NCBI RefSeq assembly: GCF_009707465.1
Contig: NZ_CP046120.1
Span: 828,501-892,500, forward strand
Origin: Novosphingobium sp. Gsoil 351
GTDB lineage: Bacteria > Pseudomonadota > Alphaproteobacteria > Sphingomonadales > Sphingomonadaceae
Length of the DNA: 64,000 bases
Direction: 5' to 3'
A program made the position numbers and the translations under genes. Shown in pieces: positions 44,685 through 54,227 of this stretch (its first letter is position 1; the number at the start of each line of letters is the position of its first letter). The notes beneath the pieces were generated by a model. It had not been told where the DNA came from. It saw only the letters and a program-made list of their open reading frames with translations, and ran no database searches.

Positions 44685-45532
44685 CGCGAGAGCGTTAGCG
44701 CCAGCGGGAGCTGCTGTCCGTTGCGCTTGACCATCACCGACACCGCCTGACCCGGGCGCAATTGCGCGGCCAGTTCGGCCTGCGAGCCTTCGCCCGCCAC
44801 CGGCTTGCCGCCGATGCTGACGATGACGTCGCCTGGCTGGAACCCGGCCGCGCGGAAAGCGCCGCCGTCGCCGCCAGCGCTCACCGCGAGGCCCGCGACC
44901 TTGCCGTTCTCGACTCTCGGCTGAAACGAAATTCCTTGGCGCACGGCGTCTGCGGTCAACGTTCCTGAGGCGCCTGCACTGGCAGGCGCGGTTTGCCCGA
45001 CGGGACCGGCGGGAGTGGAGGCGAGCGCCGTCGCCGCGCTCACCGCGGGCTTCGACTGATCGAGGTAAAGCAGCTCATTGCTACCGCCATGTGACAGTCC
45101 GACATGATCGAAGTGCACTTCGGCGAGGATGACCCCGGGCATCACCTCGGCTCCGACCTTGTAGACCCGCTGGATGCCGTCGGCCCCGGCGATGATCGCG
45201 CTGCCCCCGCCGGTCGCGGCGTTGACCCTGACACCATACAATGTGAGCGCCAGCGGGGTCACCGTCTCGGCGCTGGCCGCCGGCTTCATGGCATTGGTGC
45301 GGTTGAACGGATCGAACCCGGCGAACAGCGCCGAGCGCGCCGCGGGGCTCATCACCCGCACCCCCGCCGGCCGCCACGCGCCGAGCGGCGAGACCGGCGT
45401 CACCGCCACCCACAGCAGCACCGCGGCGAGCACCGCGATCGTCGCGGCTAGCGCCCACCACAGCGCATCACCCAGCGCCACGGCAGGCAAGCGTCTGCCG
45501 CCAAAGGCAAATTGTTCGCGCGCGAATCGCAA
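44681..45532 (-). CDS. gspC: Type II secretion system protein C
   Basis: 283 residues. One membrane helix (ALWWALAATIAVLAAVLLWV), the homology region (about 95-150: LALTLYGVRVNAATGGGSAI, YKVGAEVMPGVILAEVHFDH) that contacts the secretin, and a C-terminal PDZ domain (about 195-283: GISFQPRVENGKVAGLAVSA, AGFQPGDVIVSIGGKPV). First gene of the operon gspC-D-E-F-G-L-M-N. Confidence 0.92.
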   Translation of the reverse strand: MRFAREQFAFGGRRLPAVALGDALWWALAATIAVLAAVLLWVAVTPVSPLGAWRPAGVRVMSPAARSALFAGFDPFNRTNAMKPAASAETVTPLALTLYGVRVNAATGGGSAIIAGADGIQRVYKVGAEVMPGVILAEVHFDHVGLSHGGSNELLYLDQSKPAVSAATALASTPAGPVGQTAPASAGASGTLTADAVRQGISFQPRVENGKVAGLAVSAGGDGGAFRAAGFQPGDVIVSIGGKPVAGEGSQAELAAQLRPGQAVSVMVKRNGQQLPLALTLSR

Positions 45533-45605
45533 GTTCCGACCGCCTCCTCCGTCGCGCCCGGTTTAGCGGGCGCGGGCCGATCCGCAACCGCAAGGCGGGG
45601 CGCGG

Positions 45606-46742
45606 TCAGAACAGCGAGAGTTGATCGGTCGCACCCGCCGCCGGGGACGCTTTGTCCGCCGCATCCTCCTCGCCCTCGAGCGAGGACAGTCCCAGCCCCA
45701 TCAGCCTCACCGGCTGCGGCAGCGGCAGCAGCGCCTCCAGCAGCTCGCGCCCCAGCTTGCCGAACGCGGCGCGGCTCTCGACCACCGTGGCCACCGAGCG
45801 CACCCGGCTGAGCGTCTGGAAATCGGCGAAGCGCAGTTTCAACGTCACCGTTCGCCCGCGCGACTTGCTCCGCTCGATCCGCTCCCACGCGGCGTCGGCG
45901 ATGTTATCCAGCGCCTCGCGCAGCGCCGCGCCCGAGGACAGGTCGCGGTCGAAGGTCCGTTCGGCGCTGACCGACTTGCGTGCGCGGTGGGCCTTGACCT
46001 GGCGCAAGTCGATCCCGCGCGCGGCGCGATAGAGATAGTCGGCCATCGAGCCGAAGTTGGTGCGCAGGAAGGCAAGATCCTTGTCGCGCAAGTCCGCGCC
46101 GGTGACGATCCCCAGCCGGGCCATCTTTTCCGCGCCGCGCGGGCCGACCCCGTGGAAGCGCCGCACCGGCAATCCGCCGACGAACGCGGCGCCTTCGCCG
46201 GGGCGGATCACGCACAGCCCATCGGGCTTGTTCTGGTCGCTGGCGAGCTTGGCGATGAATTTGTTGTAGCTGACCCCCGCGCTCGCGGTCAGCCCGGTCT
46301 CGGCCTTGATCCGCGCGCGGATCAGCTCCGCGATGCGCGTCGCCGAACCGATCCCGCGCAAGTCGGCGGTAACGTCGAGATAGGCCTCGTCGAGGCTCAG
46401 CGGTTCGACGTGCGGGGTGTAGTCCTCGAAGATCGCGCGGATCTGGTTGGAGACCTCCTTGTAGACCTCGAACCGGGCCTTGCGGAAGATCAGCCCGGGG
46501 CATAGCCGCGCCGCGGTGACCGAGGGCATCGCCGAGCGCACCCCGAACTTGCGCGCCTCATAGCTCGCCGCGGCGACCACCCCGCGCTCGGACGAGCCGC
46601 CGACCGCCAGCGGCTTGCCCCGCAATGCCGGATCGTCGCGCTGTTCGACGCTGGCGAAGAACGCATCCATGTCGACGTGGATGATCTTGCGCAGGCCGGT
46701 GGGTTGCTCGTCCGGTTCGGCGGAATCGGCGGTGTCGGACAT
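45606..46742 (-). CDS. dinB: DNA polymerase IV
   Basis: 378 residues of a Y-family polymerase. IIHVDMDAFFASVEQRDDPA and PLSLDEAYLDVTADL contain the catalytic carboxylates; GVSYNKFIAKLASDQNKPDG and GVGPRGAEKMARLGI follow. The C-terminus QLSLF is a sliding-clamp binding motif. It copies damaged DNA and is usually SOS controlled; I saw no clear LexA site upstream. Confidence 0.95.
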   Translation of the reverse strand: MSDTADSAEPDEQPTGLRKIIHVDMDAFFASVEQRDDPALRGKPLAVGGSSERGVVAAASYEARKFGVRSAMPSVTAARLCPGLIFRKARFEVYKEVSNQIRAIFEDYTPHVEPLSLDEAYLDVTADLRGIGSATRIAELIRARIKAETGLTASAGVSYNKFIAKLASDQNKPDGLCVIRPGEGAAFVGGLPVRRFHGVGPRGAEKMARLGIVTGADLRDKDLAFLRTNFGSMADYLYRAARGIDLRQVKAHRARKSVSAERTFDRDLSSGAALREALDNIADAAWERIERSKSRGRTVTLKLRFADFQTLSRVRSVATVVESRAAFGKLGRELLEALLPLPQPVRLMGLGLSSLEGEEDAADKASPAAGATDQLSLF

Positions 46743-46865
46743 GCGCCACGACTAAACCCGCGCACCTCCGTTGCAAAATCCATGTTCGGGTTGAGGGGGG
46801 AATTTCATGTTGCACTGCAAAACAAAACGCTGGAACATTTCGCCCATCGCGACCATCTGGGGGCG

Positions 46866-48137
46866 ATGTCCTCCCTAGCCGCCCCGCCGCCGTCGATCGA
46901 ACGGCCGTTCCCGCTGCGCGAGGGCGAGCTGGTGGTACTGCTCGCATTCACCCAGGCGCTCCAGGCGCTGGCGATCGACGCGATGCTGCCCGGCATCGGC
47001 ACGATCGCGCGCGATCTCCACGCGACCGATCCCAACCAGCGCCAGTTCATAGTGGGCATCTTCCTGCTCGGCGCGGGCGTCGGCGCGCTGGTGCCGGGGA
47101 CCCTGGCCGACCGTTTCGGCAGGCGCCCGGTCCTGCTTGGTTGCCTGGCGTGCTACGTCGTGATGGCACTGGCTTGCGCGCTGGTGACCGAGTTCAACAC
47201 CATGCTGGCGTTCCGCTTCATCCAGGCGCTGGGCAGCGGGGGTCTCGCCGTGCTGCCCTCGGCGATCATCCGCGACCGCTTCGAGGGCGACCGGATGGCC
47301 AAGCTGCAATCGCTGATCGGGGTGATCTTCATGATAGTGCCGATGATCGCGCCCTCGCTCGGCCAGCTCGTTCTGCTGTTCGCCGGCTGGCGCTGGATCT
47401 TCGGGGCGACCGCGGTGCTCGGCACGATGGTGGCGGCGTGGGTATTCCTGCGCCTGCCTGAAACGATGCACCCCGAATTCCGCCAGAAGATCGACCTCGG
47501 GACGATCGGCCGCAACATGGTGACCACGCTGACCACGCGTGCCTCGATCGGCTACGTGATCGGCAGCGCGCTGATCCTGGGGGCGATGTGGGGCTATATC
47601 CAGAGCTCGCAGCAGTTGATCGGCGAGCACTTCGGCGCGGGCGCCAGGTTTCCGCTGTTCTTTGGCGGGATGGCGATGTTCATGGCTTTCGCCAACTTCG
47701 GCAACAGCCGCATCGTGGAGCGGTTCGGCGCGCGGCGGGTGAGCCACGCGGCGGTGTTCGGGTTCATCGCGGTGGCCGCGCTGCAGCTCTACCTCGCGAC
47801 CCGGCCCAACCAGACGCTGTGGCAGTTCGTGCCGGTGATGACCGCCAACATGGCGCTGATGAGCTTCATCGGCGCCAACTTCGCCTCGATCGCGATCCAG
47901 CCGTTCGCGCGGATCGCGGGCGCCGCGGCGTCGGTGCAGGCGTTCCTGCGGATGGTCACCGCATCGGTGCTGGGGGCGGTGATCGGTCAGAGCTACGACG
48001 GCAGCGCGAAGCCGTTCGCCGCGGCGCTGCTGGCGGCGGGGCTGGGCTGCCTGGGGCTGATCCTGTTCAGCGAGCGCGGCAAGCTGTTCCGCCGGGTCTA
48101 TCCCAGGGGCGTGCCGAGGCCGGTGGCGAGTATTTGA
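46866..48137 (+). CDS. MFS multidrug exporter, Bcr/CflA type
   Basis: 423 residues with 12 predicted membrane helices. LLAFTQALQALAIDAMLPGI and the loop GTLADRFGRRPVLLG between helices 2 and 3 are typical, with ALGSGGLAVLPSAIIRDRFE as the drug-exporter motif of the Bcr/CflA branch. The ATG at 46866 is chosen because the frame above it lies in the dinB promoter region. Divergent from dinB. Substrate unknown. Confidence 0.87.
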   Translation: MSSLAAPPPSIERPFPLREGELVVLLAFTQALQALAIDAMLPGIGTIARDLHATDPNQRQFIVGIFLLGAGVGALVPGTLADRFGRRPVLLGCLACYVVMALACALVTEFNTMLAFRFIQALGSGGLAVLPSAIIRDRFEGDRMAKLQSLIGVIFMIVPMIAPSLGQLVLLFAGWRWIFGATAVLGTMVAAWVFLRLPETMHPEFRQKIDLGTIGRNMVTTLTTRASIGYVIGSALILGAMWGYIQSSQQLIGEHFGAGARFPLFFGGMAMFMAFANFGNSRIVERFGARRVSHAAVFGFIAVAALQLYLATRPNQTLWQFVPVMTANMALMSFIGANFASIAIQPFARIAGAAASVQAFLRMVTASVLGAVIGQSYDGSAKPFAAALLAAGLGCLGLILFSERGKLFRRVYPRGVPRPVASI

Positions 48138-48161
48138 GTCCAAGTGCGAGGGCTCTGACGT

Positions 48162-49687
48162 TCAGAACAGCTTCGCCCAGGCCAGCTCGGCGAACTCGCA
48201 CAGCAGGGGCCGGGTGTCGCGCGGGTCGATGATGTCTTCGACGCCGAAGCGTTCGGCGGTGCGGAACACCGATCGGACCCGGTTCAAGCGCTCGCGGATT
48301 TCGGTGAGCGTGGCCGCCGGGTCTTCCGAGGCCTCGATCTCCGACTTGTACGCAACCTCGATCCCGCCTTCGATCGGCAGGCTGCCCCAGTCGCCACTGG
48401 GCCACGCGAAGCGATACTGGAACGCGTCGCCATCGCTCATCGCCGCCCCGGCGATGCCATAGGCCCGGCGGACCACGACGCAGGCCAGCGGCACCGTCGC
48501 GCGGTAGATCGCGTTCATCGCGTTCACGCCATAACGGATCGTCCCCGCGGTCTCCGCCGCCGCGCCGATCATGAAGCCGGGGTTGTCGACGAAGTGAACC
48601 ACGGGCAGGCGGAAGCGGTCGGCCAGCTCGACGAAGCGCTGCGCCTTCTCGCTGGTCCGCGCCTCCCACGATCCGCCCAGGAAGCTGGGATCGCTGGCGA
48701 GCACCGCGACCACCCGCCCGTCGAGCCGCGCGAACGCGGTGATCGCGGCCTGGCCCCATTTGGCGCCGATCTCGAACACGCTGCCGCTATCGAACACCGA
48801 CGCGAGGATGCGGCGCATCGAATAGGCGGCGCGCCCGTCGCGAGGGACGGCGGTCAGCAGCGTCTCGTCGCGGCGATCGATCGGATCGCTGCACGCGACG
48901 CGCGGTGCGGGCTTGCCCGCGGCCGAGGGCAGGTATGAGAGGAACCGCCGGGCCCGGGCAAAAGCCTCGGCCTCGCTCGCGACCTCGTCGTCGATCACCC
49001 CGTTGCGGGTGTGGATTTCGCTGCCGCCGAGCCCTTCCTTGTCCTCGACCGCCTGCCCGCCGTCGATCGCCGCGACCACCGCGGGTCCGGCGGCGAAGAC
49101 CTGGCTGAGGCCCTTGACCATCACCGAATAATGACTCGCCACCGCTCGCGCCGCGCCCAGACCCGCGGTCGGCCCCAGTGCGAGCGCGACCACGGGCACC
49201 TTCTCGAGGTTGATCACCACATCGCGCCAGCCGTGGACCGCGGGGATATAGGTCGCGCCGATCGTCTCGAGCGTCTTGACCGAGCCGCCCCCGCCGGTGC
49301 CGTCGATCATCCGCACCATCGGCAAGCCCAGAGTGTGCGCCATCTTCTCCGCCTGGAGCATCTTGCGATGGATCGAAGCGTCCGCCGACCCCCGCGCACG
49401 GTGAAATCATCGGCGGTGACCACGATGGGCCGGCCTTCGATGTCGGCCCGGCCGAAGAGGTAGTTGGCGGGGGCAAGATCGGTCAGTTCGCCATTGTCGT
49501 CATACATGCCCTTCCCCGCGATCTTGCCGATCTCGCGAAAGCTGCCTGCATCGACTAGCGCAGCGATCCGCGCGCGTGCATCCATCTTGCCCCGGCCGTG
49601 CTGGCGCGCGACCTTTTCCGGTCCGCCCATCCGGTCCGCCAGCTCGCGGCGGCGGCGCAGTTCTTCGAGTTCGGGTTCCCAGCTCAT
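48162..49687 (-). CDS. Acyl-CoA carboxylase carboxyltransferase subunit (apparent frameshift)
   Basis: About 508 residues after correction. Crotonase-fold carboxyltransferase of the biotin-dependent acyl-CoA carboxylase family (PccB/MmdA-like). N-terminal half: RMGGPEKVARQHGRGKMDAR, YLFGRADIEGRPIVVTADDF and MVRMIDGTGGGGSVKTLE. C-terminal half: AVLASDPSFLGGSWEARTSE, VHFVDNPGFMIGAAAETAGT and RRAYGIAGAAMSDGDAFQYR. The frame breaks at CCCCC 49389-49393 (+ strand): TVRGG should continue SADASIHRKMLQAEK. One missing base. No biotin carboxylase partner lies nearby, so the acyl substrate cannot be told. Confidence 0.88.
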
Positions 49688-49827
49688 GCCCGCTTGGACC
49701 ACTTGGACCACAGTCCAGGGGAAGTTTTTTTACACGTATTTCCGGGGTTGGTGCGGGCGGTCGGGAAGCGCGGGTGATCGGTCATGGCCGGACTAGGCCA
49801 CGAAAGCACGCGTATAGGAAAGTGTTT

Positions 49828-50998
49828 TCAGCGCGCGCGCGGAATGCACTGCTCGGGCGCGACACCCTTGAACTCGCGGCAACCGTACAGAACAATCTCG
49901 CTGCCCGAAGGATCGCGCGAGTAGCTGAACTGGAGTTGGGCACGAGAGGCAGCGGGCAACGGCAGCGCGCGCGGCACGACACTGCCATCGCTCCAGCCAT
50001 AGACGCGGCAGGTGCCTTGGCCGTTGCACAAGCCGCGCGCGGTGGCGATCGCGCTGGTCGCGCCCTTGCCCGGATCGACGGTGACGAAGTTGGCTCGGCC
50101 AGACGGATCGCGCATCACCACGCGCGCACCCGAACCCTTGGGAACGAGCTTGGCGGCGGCGGCGGCTTCGGCCGAAACGACCGGCGAGGCGATCGTCGGC
50201 GCGGCGGCGGCGAAGACATCCGGCTCGCCGCCGCGATAGGCGATATTGGCCGCCGCGGCGCTGCCCCAGTAGCCGGGCCAGCGGAAGAACAGGTGGGTCT
50301 GGACTTGCGCGACCTTGAGCAGCTTGGGGCTCCACCACGGATAGACCCAGTCGGTGTGATAGTGCGTGGCGATCCCGACCGGCGCGTAGACCCGCCCGCC
50401 CAGCGCCTCTTGCGCGCGGGCGAGAGCGCCAGCGCGGGCCGCCTCGCTATAGCGCCGGTCGAGCGAGCCGTCGCAGGTGAAGGTGAACTGGCAACCGCTG
50501 CGCCGCTGCGAGCCTTCGAACACCACCCCGCACACGGTGCGCGCGAATGCGGGGTGGCGCACGCGGTTGAGCACCACCTGCATCACCGCGCGCTGCCCGG
50601 CGTCGTCGCCGCCCGCCTCGGCCAGCGCGGCCAGCGCAAGGCAGTCGGCGGCGCGGGCGCGGTCGAGGGTGGTGCCGGTGAAGCGGAACGAGGGCGCTGC
50701 CGCCAGTTTGTCGGCGGAAAACGGGTCGGCGAGATTCTGCGCCCTGGCGTCCGCCGGAGCCTGCGTGGGAGCGGCCAGCACGGGGGCGTCCGCAGCCCGC
50801 GCGGGCAGCGCGGTCAGCGGGGTGGCTGACGCCCCGGGAGCCGTTGCCTCGGGTGCACTCGCGTTCCGGTGGAGCGGTAGCCACGCCACCAGCAGCACCG
50901 CCACCGCGAGCAGCGCCGCCATCACCGCCAGCCCCCAGCGGGGGAGGCTTGGCGGCCGCCGGTTCGTCCAGGGCAAGCTCGGCAGACATCGAAGCCAT
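49828..50998 (-). CDS. SleB-type cell wall hydrolase (apparent frameshift near N-terminus)
   Basis: About 389 residues after correction. The catalytic Hydrolase_2 domain (LALAALAEAGGDDAGQRAVM, QVVLNRVRHPAFARTVCGVV, FEGSQRRSGCQFTFTCDGSL, GIATHYHTDWVYPWW) is that of SleB/CwlJ, a peptidoglycan hydrolase. The long open frame begins at a TTG without features. An ATG at 50998 reads MASMSAELALDEPAAAKPP and joins RWGLAVMAALLAVAVLLVAW if one base is dropped from the GGGGG at 50940-50944. That yields a short cytoplasmic tail plus one membrane helix, a sensible anchor. The C-terminal ~120 residues are an unassigned domain with a Cys pair. Confidence 0.83.
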
Positions 50999-51027
50999 AT
51001 CAGGTTTGCTGCGCCCGCTAACAAGGG

Positions 51028-51200
51028 GGAGGCCGCTCCAACCCTCGCCCCTGAAAGGGGAGAGGGTAGCGAAGCTTTCCCTGCCAGGGGCTAGCGCAGC
51101 TTGGAGAGGAGCGGTCTCCGACGAGAGCACCCCTCTCCAATGTCGGTTAGTTCGCTTCGCTCTCAAGCCTTTGTGTCCGCTCCCCTTTCGGGGGCGGGGG
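51028..51200. repeat. Intergenic repeat block rich in hairpins
   Basis: Includes CTCGCCCCTGAAAGGGGAGA, CTTTCCCTGCCAGGGG and CTCCCCTTTCGGGGGCGGGG, a string of short G/C palindromes between the hydrolase gene and the monooxygenase gene. It has no open frame with coding character. It resembles the block at 39410-39530 in composition. It could stop transcription leaving the sulfoquinovose operon. Confidence 0.5.
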
Positions 51201-51206
51201 GAAGCC

Positions 51207-52307
51207 TCACCACACCAGCGGTGCGTGCTCCAGTTGTGGCAAGACATGGCGCGCAAACAGGTCGGCCTCCGCCGCGTGAGGATAGCCGGAGAGAATGAAC
51301 GCCTCGATCCCCTCGGCCTGATAGGCGCGCAATTTGGCCAGTACCTGATCGGGATCACCGACGATCGCCGCGCCGCAGCCCGAGCGGGCACGCCCGATCC
51401 CGGTCCACAGGTTGTCTTCGACGAACCCGTCGCCATCCGCCGCGCCGCGCAACTCGGCCTGGCGCTGGACGCCGAAGTTCTTCGCATCGAGCGATGCCTC
51501 GCGGATCGCCCGGCCTTTTTCGTCGTCGAGCTTGGACACCAGCCGGTCGGCGTAGGCGCGCGCCTCGTCCTCGGTCTCGCGCACGATGACATGGACGCGG
51601 TAACCGAACTTGAGCGTGCGGCCGTGGTTCGCGGCGCGCGCGGTCATGTCGGCGATCGTCTCCCGCACCTTGTCCATCGTATCGGGCCACATCAGGTAGA
51701 CGTCGCAGCCTTCCGCCGCGCATTCACGCGCATCGGGGCTGAGGCCGCCGAAATACATCGGCGGGCACTTGCCCGAAATCGTCGTCATCCGCGGCGGATC
51801 GAGCTCGAGCTCATAGAACTCGCCCTTGTGGCTCAGATGCTCGCCGTTGAGCAGCGTCTTTACGATCTTGATGGTCTCAGTGGCGCGGGCATAGCGCGGG
51901 TGGCCGGGCATCGCTTGGCCCGGCATGTCCGAAGAGATGATGTTGACGTTGAGCCGTCCGCCGGTTCCCGCCGCGTTGGGACCGAGCACGCGGTCGAGCG
52001 TCGCGATGCGCCGCGCAAGCTGCGGCGGCCAGTCCTCGCCGATGCGTGTCGCCCACAGCAGCTTCATCCGCTGCAGGAACGGCGCGATCGCGGCGGCGAA
52101 CACCGTGGTGTCGAGACCGAGGCTATAGCCCGATGGCAGCAGAATATTGTCGAACCCGCCCTTTTCGGCAGTCAGCACGATGTTGCGGCAATGCTCCCAG
52201 CTCGACTTCAGCATCGGATCGGGGACGCCGAGGAATTCGTAATCGTCGTCGCACAGCGCGGAGAACCAGGCGACTTCGCACTGCCCGGTTTTTTGTTGAG
52301 CGCTCAT
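51207..52307 (-). CDS. SsuD-like FMN-dependent sulfonate monooxygenase (candidate sulfoquinovose monooxygenase)
   Basis: 366 residues. Bacterial-luciferase/SsuD fold with strong SsuD-type landmarks: GGFDNILLPSGYSLG, ARRIATLDRVL, GRLNVNIISSDMP, CPPMYFGGLSPDARE, RTLKFGYRVHVIVRETEDEA, DNLWTGIGRARSGCGAAIVG and EAFILSGYPHAAEA. SsuD uses reduced FMN and oxygen to split a C-S bond, releasing sulfite and an aldehyde. In Agrobacterium the homologue SmoC does this to sulfoquinovose. It is the last gene of an operon headed by the sulfoquinovosidase, which argues for the same substrate. No flavin reductase gene is in the window. Overlaps the reductase gene by 4 bases. Confidence 0.82.
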   Translation of the reverse strand: MSAQQKTGQCEVAWFSALCDDDYEFLGVPDPMLKSSWEHCRNIVLTAEKGGFDNILLPSGYSLGLDTTVFAAAIAPFLQRMKLLWATRIGEDWPPQLARRIATLDRVLGPNAAGTGGRLNVNIISSDMPGQAMPGHPRYARATETIKIVKTLLNGEHLSHKGEFYELELDPPRMTTISGKCPPMYFGGLSPDARECAAEGCDVYLMWPDTMDKVRETIADMTARAANHGRTLKFGYRVHVIVRETEDEARAYADRLVSKLDDEKGRAIREASLDAKNFGVQRQAELRGAADGDGFVEDNLWTGIGRARSGCGAAIVGDPDQVLAKLRAYQAEGIEAFILSGYPHAAEADLFARHVLPQLEHAPLVW

Positions 52308-53209
52308 GGCAATCCCTCCCCCCGCGCGGCGACCAGCACCGCGTACCATTCCTCGCGCGTCCAGCGGACGGCCAGTGCCTGCGCGGCCTCGGCGATGCGC
52401 TCCGCCTGTTGCGAACCGACGATCGGGACGATCCCCGCCGGGTGCGCCATCAGCCACGAATACGCGGCGACCGTGCGCGACACGCCGCGATCCCGCCCGA
52501 CTGCATCCAGCGCGGCGGCGACCGCTTTGGCCCGCGCGTCCTGCGGATCGGCCAGCCGCCCGCCGCCCAGCGGCGACCACGCCAGTGGGACAAGGCCCAG
52601 GACCATCGCCTGGTCGAGCTCGCCATTCTCGATCGGCTCGATCCGCAGCGGGCTGATTTCGGGCTGGGTCGCCGCCAGCGGTCGATCGAGGAACGCGGCC
52701 AGGGCGCCGATCTGGATCTGGGTGAAGTTGGAGACCCCGACCTCGCCGATCTTGCCCGCGGTGCGCGCCTGGTCGAGAGCCTTGGCGACTTCCTGCGGGT
52801 GGGCGAGGATGTCGGGCCGATGGATCTGCCACAGGTCGATCCGCTCGACTTTCAGCCGCCGCAGCGAGGCGTCGATCGCCTCGGCCAGATAGGCGGGACT
52901 CTGGTCGTAGGGCAGCGGCGGACGAATGCCGCCCTTGCTCGCCAGCACCATGCGGCTGCGCAGCCCTGGTTCGGCGGTCAACACTTCGCCCAGCAGCGCC
53001 TCGGCATCGCCGAACCCGCCGCTGCCGTCGAACCCATAGATATCGGCGGTGTCGAACAGGTCGATCCCGGCATCGAGCGCGGCGTGGACCAGCGCGGCGC
53101 CCTCCGCGCGGCTGCGCCCGGCAAAGCGCCACATCCCCCAGGCGATGGGGGCGATCTCGGGTCCTTGAAGACCGATGCGCACTTTGTGCGGGGCAGGCAG
53201 TTCACTCAT
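52304..53209 (-). CDS. Aldo/keto reductase (candidate SmoB-type reductase)
   Basis: 301 residues. AKR tetrad visible: Asp and Tyr in LFDTADIYGF, Lys in LASKGGIRPP and His in LWQIHRPDIL; VGVSNFTQIQIGALAAFLDR and PIVGSQQAERIAEAAQAL form the cofactor part. It resembles the YdhF branch. In the known sulfo-SMO pathway an AKR (SmoB) reduces the 6-oxo-glucose left after desulfonation to glucose; the position between LacI and monooxygenase genes fits that job (inference). It overlaps the LacI gene by 8 bases and the monooxygenase gene by 4. Confidence 0.85.
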   Translation of the reverse strand: MSELPAPHKVRIGLQGPEIAPIAWGMWRFAGRSRAEGAALVHAALDAGIDLFDTADIYGFDGSGGFGDAEALLGEVLTAEPGLRSRMVLASKGGIRPPLPYDQSPAYLAEAIDASLRRLKVERIDLWQIHRPDILAHPQEVAKALDQARTAGKIGEVGVSNFTQIQIGALAAFLDRPLAATQPEISPLRIEPIENGELDQAMVLGLVPLAWSPLGGGRLADPQDARAKAVAAALDAVGRDRGVSRTVAAYSWLMAHPAGIVPIVGSQQAERIAEAAQALAVRWTREEWYAVLVAARGEGLP

Positions 53210-54227
53210 GATGCGACAAGTCCCTTCGGGCAGGCGGGGCGACCGAGCCGCGCTCGACCAGGGTGTGGGGCAGGCGGCGGTGGCTGATGTCACCCCCGGC
53301 AATGAGGATTTCGGTGGCGGTGCGCGCCAGCTCGGCCATCGGCTGATGGATCGTGGTCAGCGGCGGCCAGACTGTGCGCGCCAGAGTGGTGTCGTCGAAC
53401 CCGGCGACCGACAGCGCGCCCGGCAGATCGATCCCGCGATCGTGCGCCACCGCCAGCACGCCCGCGGCCATGTCGTCGTTCGAGGCGAAGATCGCGGTCG
53501 GGCGGTCGGGTAGGTCGAGCAGCAGGTTGGCCGCCCTCACCCCGCTTTCGAAATCGAACTCGCCATCGCAGATCAGCCCCGGCTCGAAGGCGATGCCGAC
53601 CCGGTCGAGCGCGCGGCGATAGCCGAACAGCCGTTCGTCCGAAGCCATGTGGTTGGGGTGGCCCTTGACGAACCCGATCCGGCGATGCCCCGCGTTGATC
53701 AGGTGGGTGGTCATGTCGTCGGCCGCGAGCGCGTCGTCCATGAACACGCTGCTGGTCAGCGCGTGGTTGGTGCCGGGCGAGATGCGCACGAACGGGATGT
53801 CCATCACGTCTAGCGCGCGCAGCACCGGCTCGCAGTCGGTCACCGGCGAAGAAAGCACGATCCCGTCGACGTGGGTTTCGGAGACCAGCCCGCGGACCTC
53901 GTCGCCGACGCGAGGATCGGCTACATCGACCGGCTGGGCGAGCAGGCGGATGCCGCGACTGTGGCACGCCTCCCAGCAGCCCATCTGGATCTGGAAGGTG
54001 TAGTACGGGCTGTGGTTGTCGTAGATCAGCGCGATCTGGTTGGACTTCGCGCCCGAGAGGATGCGCGCTGCGATCGAGGGCCGGAACTCCAGATCGCGCA
54101 CCGCCTTTTCCACGCGCTCGCGGGTTTCGGTGCTGACGTAGGGATGGCCGTTGAGCACGCGGCTGACGGTCTTGACCGCCACCCCAGCCCGCGCAGCGAC
54201 ATCGCGGATGTTGGCGCGGTCGCTCAT
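53202..54227 (-). CDS. LacI-family transcriptional regulator
   Basis: 341 residues from MSDRANIRDVAARAGVAVKT; the much longer open frame upstream is a shadow of the hydrolase gene. The DNA-binding head has VAARAGVAVKTVSRVLNGHP and the hinge FRPSIAARILSG; the periplasmic-binding-like core includes IALIYDNHSPYYTFQIQMGC and AGFDDTTLARTVWPPLTTIH. It probably senses sulfoquinovose or a glycoside of it and controls the operon that contains it (inference). It overlaps the sulfoquinovosidase gene by 4 bases (ATGA). A candidate operator is described at 56280 and 61485. Confidence 0.92.
   Translation of the reverse strand: MSDRANIRDVAARAGVAVKTVSRVLNGHPYVSTETRERVEKAVRDLEFRPSIAARILSGAKSNQIALIYDNHSPYYTFQIQMGCWEACHSRGIRLLAQPVDVADPRVGDEVRGLVSETHVDGIVLSSPVTDCEPVLRALDVMDIPFVRISPGTNHALTSSVFMDDALAADDMTTHLINAGHRRIGFVKGHPNHMASDERLFGYRRALDRVGIAFEPGLICDGEFDFESGVRAANLLLDLPDRPTAIFASNDDMAAGVLAVAHDRGIDLPGALSVAGFDDTTLARTVWPPLTTIHQPMAELARTATEILIAGGDISHRRLPHTLVERGSVAPPARRDLSHHE

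Noticed and set aside
51207..53132. 641-residue open frame extending the monooxygenase upstream
   Set aside because: The upstream part is a shadow of the aldo/keto reductase gene; SsuD homology begins at the ATG at 52307.
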